From contig NZ_JAHVDK010000017.1 of assembly GCF_051487185.1 (NCBI RefSeq), positions 99,256 through 163,255 on the forward strand: 64,000 nucleotides of DNA. The letters run 5' to 3'. Position 1 is the stretch's first letter, and the number at the start of each line of letters is the position of its first letter. Origin of the DNA: Inquilinus limosus_F. Its GTDB lineage: Bacteria; Pseudomonadota; Alphaproteobacteria; DSM-16000; Inquilinaceae. Position numbers and translations under genes: made by a program. Positions 58,816 to 64,000 of this stretch are shown piece after piece. The notes beneath the pieces are model-generated. The model was not told where the DNA came from. It was given only the letters and a program-made list of their open reading frames with translations, and searched no databases.

Positions 58816-59235
58816 TCAGACCTCCTCTCCAAGGCGGGCGATGAACTTGCAGGCGATCGGCAGCTTGGCGGCGGCCAGGGCGAAGGCTTCCTTCGCCAGG
58901 TCGCCGGGCACGCCGTCGAGCTCGAACATGACGCGGCCGGGCTTGACCTTGGCGGCCCAGAACTCCGGCGACCCCTTGCCCGAACCCATGCGGACTTCGG
59001 CCGGCTTGGTCGAGACCGGCACGTCCGGGAAGATGCGGATCCAGACGCGGCCCTGACGCTTGATGTGGCGGGTGATCGCGCGGCGGGCCGCCTCGATCTG
59101 CCGCGCCGTCAGGCGGGCCGGCTCCTGGGCCTTCAGGCCGTAGGCGCCGAAGTTCAGCGTGGTGCCGCCCTTGGCGACGCCATGGATCCGGCCCTTGTGC
59201 TGCTTGCGGTACTTGGTGCGCTTGGGACTCAGCAT
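58816..59235 (-). CDS. rplP: 50S ribosomal protein L16
   Basis: 139 aa. MLSPKRTKYRKQHKGR start, GRVWIRIFPDVPVSTKPAEVRMGSGKGSPEFW core, which contacts the A site. Five bp from rpsC. Confidence 0.98.
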   Translation of the reverse strand: MLSPKRTKYRKQHKGRIHGVAKGGTTLNFGAYGLKAQEPARLTARQIEAARRAITRHIKRQGRVWIRIFPDVPVSTKPAEVRMGSGKGSPEFWAAKVKPGRVMFELDGVPGDLAKEAFALAAAKLPIACKFIARLGEEV

Positions 59236-59240
59236 GATCC

Positions 59241-59999
59241 TCAGCCCTCCCGCCGCGCGTCGCGATCGCGATCGCGGCCACGACGGTCGTCACGACGCTC
59301 GCCACGCTCCGGCCGGGCCGAGGACGGGCCGGTGGCCGCCTCGGCCGCCCGCTTGTCCTGGGCCATCGGGTCATGGGCGAGGATCTCGCCCTTGAACACC
59401 CAGACCTTGACGCCGCAGGTGCCGTAGGTGGTCTTCGCCGTCGCCGTGCCGTAATCGACATCGGCGCGCAGCGTGTGCAGGGGCACGCGGCCCTCGCGGT
59501 ACCATTCGGTGCGGGCGATCTCGGCGCCGCCGAGGCGGCCGCCGCAGTTGATGCGGATACCCTGGGCGCCCAGGCGCATCGCGTTCTGCACCGCGCGCTT
59601 CATGGCGCGGCGGAACGCCACGCGGCGCTCCAGCTGGCTGGCGATGTTCTCGGCGACCAGCTTGGCGTCGATCTCCGGCTTGCGGATCTCGACGATGTTC
59701 AGGCTGACCTCGCTGCCGGCCATCTTCGCCAGTTCCTGGCGCAGCTTCTCGATGTCGGCGCCCTTCTTGCCGATCACCACGCCCGGACGGGCGGTGTAGA
59801 CCGTGACGCGCGCCTTCTTCGCCGGCCGCTCGATGACGATGCGGCTGATGCCCGCCTGGGCCAGACGCTTCTCGAGGAACTCGCGGATCTTCAGGTCGGC
59901 GTGCAGCAGGCCGGCATAGTCCTTGGTCGCGAACCAGCGCGAATCCCAGGTCCGGTTGATGCCGACCCGCAGGCCGATCGGATTGACTTTCTGACCCAT
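59241..59999 (-). CDS. rpsC: 30S ribosomal protein S3
   Basis: 252 aa. MGQKVNPIGLRVGINRTWDSRWF, KH domain with VVIGKKGADIEKLRQEL near 75, and C-terminal GTCGVKVWVFKGE. An Arg/Asp-rich disordered tail of about 35 residues (RRDDRRGRDRDRDARREG) extends beyond E. coli S3. Start overlaps the rplV stop by one base. Confidence 0.97.
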   Translation of the reverse strand: MGQKVNPIGLRVGINRTWDSRWFATKDYAGLLHADLKIREFLEKRLAQAGISRIVIERPAKKARVTVYTARPGVVIGKKGADIEKLRQELAKMAGSEVSLNIVEIRKPEIDAKLVAENIASQLERRVAFRRAMKRAVQNAMRLGAQGIRINCGGRLGGAEIARTEWYREGRVPLHTLRADVDYGTATAKTTYGTCGVKVWVFKGEILAHDPMAQDKRAAEAATGPSSARPERGERRDDRRGRDRDRDARREG

Positions 60000-60376
60000 T
60001 ATGCCGTCTCCCGCTCCCGGACGATGACCGTCAGGTTCGACCAGAGCTTCTCGATGCGGGACGCACGGCCGCGGGCGCGGGCGTGGAACCGCTTCATGAC
60101 GATCTGCCGCCCGACATAGGCCTCGGCCACGTAGAGCTTGTCGACGTCCAGCTGGTGATTGTTCTCGGCATTGGCGATCGCCGACTGCAGCACCTTCTTC
60201 ACGTCGCCGGCGATGCGGCGGCGGGAGAAGGTGAGCTCGGCCAGCGCCTTGGCCGCATCCTTGCCGCGGATGGTCTGGGCGACGAGGTTCAGCTTGCGGG
60301 GGCTGGTGCGCAGCGTCTTGGCGAACGCGCGCGCCTCATTCTCCGCAAGGCGAGGGGGGTTCTTTTCCTGTCCCAT
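59999..60376 (-). CDS. rplV: 50S ribosomal protein L22
   Basis: 125 aa. LRTSPRKLNLVAQTIRGKDAAKALAEL and the tunnel loop YVGRQIVMKRFHARARGRASRI. Macrolide-relevant loop appears intact. 3 bp from rpsS. Confidence 0.97.
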   Translation of the reverse strand: MGQEKNPPRLAENEARAFAKTLRTSPRKLNLVAQTIRGKDAAKALAELTFSRRRIAGDVKKVLQSAIANAENNHQLDVDKLYVAEAYVGRQIVMKRFHARARGRASRIEKLWSNLTVIVRERETA

Positions 60377-60379
60377 CGC

Positions 60380-60658
60380 TTACTTCCTCTTCGCCTTCTT
60401 GTCCGCCGCGTGGCCGTAGTAGGTCCGCGTCGGCGAGAACTCGCCGAACTTGTGGCCGACCATGTTCTCGTTGACCACGACCGGCAGGAACTTCTGCCCG
60501 TTGTAGACACCGAAGGTCAGGCCGACGAACTGCGGCAGGATGGTCGAGCGACGCGACCAGATCTTGATGATCTCGTTCCGGCCCGACGCGCGCGACTTGT
60601 CCGCCTTCTTCAGCAGATAGCCGTCGACGAACGGGCCCTTCCAAACGGAGCGTGCCAC
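60380..60658 (-). CDS. rpsS: 30S ribosomal protein S19
   Basis: 92 aa. MARSVWKGPFVDGYLLKKAD, IKIWSRRSTILPQFVGLTFGVYNGQKF and GEFSPTRTYYGHAADKKAKRK; exact family pattern. 12 bp behind rplB. Confidence 0.98.
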   Translation of the reverse strand: MARSVWKGPFVDGYLLKKADKSRASGRNEIIKIWSRRSTILPQFVGLTFGVYNGQKFLPVVVNENMVGHKFGEFSPTRTYYGHAADKKAKRK

Positions 60659-60670
60659 CGTCGCTCTCCC

Positions 60671-61495
60671 TTACTTCTTGCGACGGCGGATAATGAGCTT
60701 ATCCGTCGCCTTGTTGCTGCGGGTCTTGCGGCCCTTGGTCGGCTTGCCCCACGGCGTGACCGGGTGCCGGCCGCCCGAGGTGCGGCCTTCACCACCACCA
60801 TGCGGGTGGTCGACCGGGTTCATCGCGACGCCACGGGTGACCGGCTTCTTGCCAAGCCAGCGGTTGCGGCCGGCCTTGCCGATCGAGACGTTCGACTGGT
60901 CCGGGTTCGAGACCGCGCCGACCGTGGCGAAGCACTCGCCGCGCACGACGCGCAGCTCACCCGAGGCCAGCTTCAGCTGGGCATAGCCCATGTCGCGGCC
61001 GACCAGCTGGGCGTAGGTGCCGGCGGAGCGCGCCAGCTGGCCGCCCTTGCCGGCCTTCAGCTCCACATTGTGGACAATCGTGCCGACCGGCATGCTGCGC
61101 AGCGGCATGGCGTTGCCCGGCTTGATGTCCACCTTCTCGCCGGCGACGATCTTGTCGCCCGCGGCCAGTCGCTGCGGCGCCAGGATGTAGGCCTGCTCGC
61201 CGTCCTCGTAGGTGACGAGGGCGATGAAGGCCGTCCGGTTCGGATCGTACTCCAGGCGCTCCACCGTGCCGACGATGTCGAGCTTGCGGCGCTTGAAGTC
61301 GATGATCCGGTAAGTGCGCTTGTGCCCGCCGCCCTGGTGGTAGGCGGTGATCCGGCCGGTGTTGTTGCGACCGCCCTTCTTGGTCAGGCCTTCGGTCAGG
61401 GTCTTGACCGGCTTGCCCTTCCACAGGTCGGAGCGATCCACCTGGACCAGCTGGCGCAGGCCCGGGGTGATGGGATTGAAAGTCTTCAAGGCCAT
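60671..61495 (-). CDS. rplB: 50S ribosomal protein L2
   Basis: 274 aa. MALKTFNPITPGLRQLV opening, RIIDFKRRKLDIVGTVERLEYDPNRTAFIAL, and the peptidyl-transferase-near MNPVDHPHGGGEGRTSGG with the conserved histidine. Lysine/arginine-rich C terminus. Confidence 0.98.
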   Translation of the reverse strand: MALKTFNPITPGLRQLVQVDRSDLWKGKPVKTLTEGLTKKGGRNNTGRITAYHQGGGHKRTYRIIDFKRRKLDIVGTVERLEYDPNRTAFIALVTYEDGEQAYILAPQRLAAGDKIVAGEKVDIKPGNAMPLRSMPVGTIVHNVELKAGKGGQLARSAGTYAQLVGRDMGYAQLKLASGELRVVRGECFATVGAVSNPDQSNVSIGKAGRNRWLGKKPVTRGVAMNPVDHPHGGGEGRTSGGRHPVTPWGKPTKGRKTRSNKATDKLIIRRRKK

Positions 61496-61499
61496 CGGA

Positions 61500-61826
61500 T
61501 CAAACCCCCGTGGTCACGTCGATCTGCTGCCCTTCGGCGAGCGTCACGACGGCCTTCTTCACGTCCGAGCGCTTGCCCGGGAGACCCCGGAAGCGCTTGG
61601 TCTTGCCCTTGGCGATCAGCGTGTTCACCGCGGTGACCTTGACGCCGAACACGCCCTCGACCGCGCTGCGGATCTCGGGCTTGGTGGCGTCGAGCGGCAC
61701 CTTGAACACGACCTGGTTGTGGCCGGCGGCGAGCGTCGCCTTCTCGGTGATCACCGGCGCGCGGATGATGTCATACATCCGCGGCGTGACGTTGGCGTCG
61801 GCCTTCTTCTTGCGAGAGCGGATCAT
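61500..61826 (-). CDS. rplW: 50S ribosomal protein L23
   Basis: 108 aa; docking site for trigger factor and SRP at the tunnel exit. MYDIIRAPVITEKATLA, VFKVPLDATKPEIRSAVEGVF and TLIAKGKTKRFRG. An N-terminal basic extension of about 15 residues (IRSRKKKADANVTP) precedes the core. Start overlaps rplD stop as ATGA. Confidence 0.97.
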   Translation of the reverse strand: MIRSRKKKADANVTPRMYDIIRAPVITEKATLAAGHNQVVFKVPLDATKPEIRSAVEGVFGVKVTAVNTLIAKGKTKRFRGLPGKRSDVKKAVVTLAEGQQIDVTTGV

Positions 61827-62443
61827 TTCAGGCGGGCCTCGAGCTGCTCGACCGCCTGGCGCGACAACACGAGGGTGTCACGGCGCAGGATGTCGTAGAC
61901 GTTGGCGCCCTGGCTGGGCAGCACGTCGATGAACGGCAGGTTCCGCGCGGCGAGAGCGAAGTTGGTGTCGATCTGCTCGCCGGCCAGGATCAGCGCGGAG
62001 TCGAGACCCAGCGCCGACAGCTTGGCGGCGAGACCCTTGGTCTTGTGGCTGTCGGCCACGACCGCATCGACCACCACCAGCTTGCCTTCCGCGGCCTTGG
62101 CGGACAGCGCATGGCGCAGGGCCAGCTTGCGGACCTTCTTCGGCAGGTCGTGCGCATGGCTGCGGACGACCGGCCCGAAGATCCGGGCGCCGCCGCGGAA
62201 CTGCGGCGACCGCATCGAGCCCTGGCGGGCGTGACCGGTGCCCTTCTGCTTGTAGGGCTTCTTGGTCGTGCCGCTGATCTCGCTGATGCCCTTGGTCTTG
62301 TGGTTGCCGGAGCGGCGCTTGGCCAGCTGCCAGTTGACCATGCGGTGCAGCAGGTCGGTGCGAACCTCGAGACCGAAGACGGAATCGTCGAGCTCGATCT
62401 CACCGGCGGTCGTGTTGTCGAACGTCTTGACGGCGACCTTCAT
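61823..62443 (-). CDS. rplD: 50S ribosomal protein L4
   Basis: 206 aa. RSGNHKTKGISEISGTTKKPYKQKGTGHARQGS is the tunnel loop; the C-terminal domain has VDAVVADSHKTKGLAAKL. In E. coli L4 represses the S10 operon through its leader; whether this holds here is unknown. 3 bp behind rplC. Confidence 0.97.
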   Translation of the reverse strand: MKVAVKTFDNTTAGEIELDDSVFGLEVRTDLLHRMVNWQLAKRRSGNHKTKGISEISGTTKKPYKQKGTGHARQGSMRSPQFRGGARIFGPVVRSHAHDLPKKVRKLALRHALSAKAAEGKLVVVDAVVADSHKTKGLAAKLSALGLDSALILAGEQIDTNFALAARNLPFIDVLPSQGANVYDILRRDTLVLSRQAVEQLEARLK

Positions 62444-62446
62444 CGC

Positions 62447-63190
62447 TTAGCCCTCCTGACCGGCTGCTTCAGCCGCAGGGGCTTCGGCAGCAGGCGCCTC
62501 AACCGCCGCAGCGCCGGCCTTGCGGACCGCGCCCGGGAACGGGGCGTCCTTCGGCACCGGCCGCTTGGCCGCGTCGCGGATCAGCACCCAGCCGCCCTCG
62601 GCGCCCGGGACCGCACCCTTGACCATGATCAGGCCGCGCTCGACATCGGTGGTGACGACGGTGAGGTTCTGCACCGTCACCCGCTCGGCACCGAGATGGC
62701 CGGCCATCTTCTTGTTCTTGAACACCTTGCCCGGGTCCTGCCGCTGGCCGGTCGAACCATGCGACCGGTGCACGACCGAGACGCCGTGCGAGGCGCGCAG
62801 GCCGCCGAAGTTCCAGCGCTTCATGACGCCGGCATAGCCCTTGCCGATCGAGGTGCCGGTGACGTCGACGACCTGGCCGGCCACGAAATGGTCGGCGGTC
62901 AGCTCGTCGCCGACCGACAGCAGCGCATCGGTGCTGACGCGGAACTCGACCAGCTTCTTCTTCGGCTCGACCTGGGCCTTGGCGAAATGGCCGCGGACCG
63001 CCTTGGAGACGTTCTTGACCTTGGCCTTGCCGGCACCAAGCTGCACCGCGGTGTAGCCGTCGGTCTCCTCGGTCTTCACCGCGACGACCTGGACGCCGTC
63101 GAGCTTCAGGACCGTGACCGGGACGTGCTGGCCCTCGGCGTCGAAAATTCGTGTCATGCCCAGCTTCTGGGCGATCAATCCGGAGCGCAT
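62447..63190 (-). CDS. rplC: 50S ribosomal protein L3
   Basis: 247 aa. MRSGLIAQKLGMTRIFDAEG start and the core loop WNFGGLRASHGVSVVHRSHGSTGQRQDPGKVFKNKKMAGH. About 25 residues of Ala/Glu/Pro-rich tail extend past the usual C terminus. Start set at 63190 by the family N terminus. Confidence 0.97.
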   Translation of the reverse strand: MRSGLIAQKLGMTRIFDAEGQHVPVTVLKLDGVQVVAVKTEETDGYTAVQLGAGKAKVKNVSKAVRGHFAKAQVEPKKKLVEFRVSTDALLSVGDELTADHFVAGQVVDVTGTSIGKGYAGVMKRWNFGGLRASHGVSVVHRSHGSTGQRQDPGKVFKNKKMAGHLGAERVTVQNLTVVTTDVERGLIMVKGAVPGAEGGWVLIRDAAKRPVPKDAPFPGAVRKAGAAAVEAPAAEAPAAEAAGQEG

Positions 63191-63200
63191 CGTCACCGCC

Positions 63201-63509
<309 letters not shown>

Positions 63510-63581
63510 CGTTCTGTATCCGAGTGTTCTTGCCGAGAGGTGGACACCGGCTCATTCCGGCCCCCACATCGCGAACAGTCC

Positions 63582-63620
63582 AAAAAAAACTCACCCAAGC
63601 CGCGAGGCGGCTCGGGTGAG
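63582..63620 (-). terminator. strong intrinsic terminator / S10 leader hairpin
   Basis: Minus-strand stem CTCACCCGAGCCGC / GCGGCTTGGGTGAG (14 bp, one G-T) with a 3-nt loop and eight T. It ends readthrough from tuf, and also lies immediately behind the promoter at 63627-63655, so it could attenuate S10 operon transcription. Confidence 0.85.
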
Positions 63621-63626
63621 GCGCGT

Positions 63627-63655
63627 TTCATAGCCGAGCCCGCCCCGAATGTCAC
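63627..63655 (-). promoter_or_regulatory. sigma70-type promoter in front of rpsJ
   Basis: Minus strand GTGACA (63655-63650), 17-bp spacer, TATGAA (63632-63627). Predicted start near 63620, the first base of the terminator stem. The only good promoter-like pair I see in the tuf-rpsJ spacer. Confidence 0.55.
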
Positions 63656-63849
63656 GCCCGGAATCCGGGTTGTGACGCTTTCGTGATCGGGCCCGCCATG
63701 CGCAGGGTTCAAGGCTCAGCACCTCTCGCCCTTCTCATCCCGGGCCGCCCTTTCCGCTCCGCCTTGCGGCGGGGGGCGGAGGTACGGTCCTAGCTCTTCA
63801 CCGGCCCGGGAGCCGAAGCCCCCGAACCCGTGATCTCAAGCCGCCATCC
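63656..63849. other. tuf-rpsJ spacer, remainder
   Basis: No gene, tRNA cloverleaf or open small frame that I can support. Imperfect GC hairpins (around 63755-63780 and 63805-63825) are present without T-runs. Confidence 0.4.

Positions 63850-64000
<151 letters not shown>

Noticed and set aside
54023..63190. Long plus-strand frames antisense to ribosomal protein genes
   Set aside because: Composition (H, D, L, R-rich) is the reverse image of the ribosomal genes; no starts with ribosome sites and no family similarity.
63656..63849. tRNA gene between tuf and rpsJ
   Set aside because: Some genomes have tRNAs near tuf, but I find no acceptor stem, anticodon loop and T-loop (GGTTCRANYCC) in proper spacing on either strand.

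Overview
The window is GC-rich (roughly 70 percent by eye), densely coded bacterial chromosome. Several signs point to an alphaproteobacterium, most likely of the Rhodospirillales (Azospirillum/Inquilinus-like): SOS boxes of the alphaproteobacterial form GTTC-N7-GTTC, a PhaR/PhaA/PhaB polyhydroxyalkanoate locus, the tuf-S10-spc ribosomal gene order, and many binding-protein-dependent ABC transporters. I see no rRNA, tRNA, CRISPR array, insertion sequence or prophage.

Layout. 1-830: 3' part of metF. 1038-5851: ROK repressor with a monosaccharide ABC transporter of the RbsABC type; a perfect 12-bp inverted repeat in front is its likely operator. 6012-12031: DMT exporter, pentapeptide-repeat protein, two small membrane proteins, SSAT-like acetyltransferase, UvrD helicase and a secreted protein of unknown function. 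12264-17339: complete oligopeptide (Dpp/Gsi-type) ABC operon. 17340-24384: palindromic repeats, two LexA-type SOS promoters (one orphan), a serine beta-lactamase-like protein coupled to a class I amidotransferase, a LysR regulator, ArfB-like ribosome rescue factor, a lone peptide-binding protein with an alpha/beta hydrolase, and an SOS-controlled gene of unknown function. 24510-28886: a sugar ABC operon with visibly lower GC and a possible GntR remnant at its left edge, probably acquired.

29093-35851: carbohydrate block (polyphosphate-glucokinase-like ROK kinase, GH15 glucoamylase, and divergently gnd-zwf-HAD phosphatase) that would take alpha-glucan to glucose, glucose 6-phosphate and the oxidative pentose phosphate route. 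36002-39720: BisC-type molybdoenzyme coupled to an M20 peptidase. 39868-42497: BrkB membrane protein and three small proteins. 42503-47675: PHA locus: phaR diverging from a short coiled-coil protein whose gene overlaps a PhaC-like synthase out of frame, then phaA and phaB, with a secreted hydratase-like protein on the opposite strand. 47800-51948: FkbM methyltransferase, HxlR regulator/oxidoreductase pair, DUF1127-like protein, RidA and a LysR regulator.

51998-64000 (minus strand): a near-complete tuf / S10 / spc operon from rpsJ through secY and adk. It stops at an intrinsic terminator after adk; rpsM-rpsK-rpoA-rplQ, which usually follow in relatives, are absent here. The tuf-rpsJ spacer holds a good sigma70 promoter whose predicted start falls on the first base of a strong terminator hairpin. 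The most notable observations are the paired SOS promoters, the out-of-frame overlap of the PHA synthase genes, the S10 leader and several inverted-repeat operators next to regulator genes.
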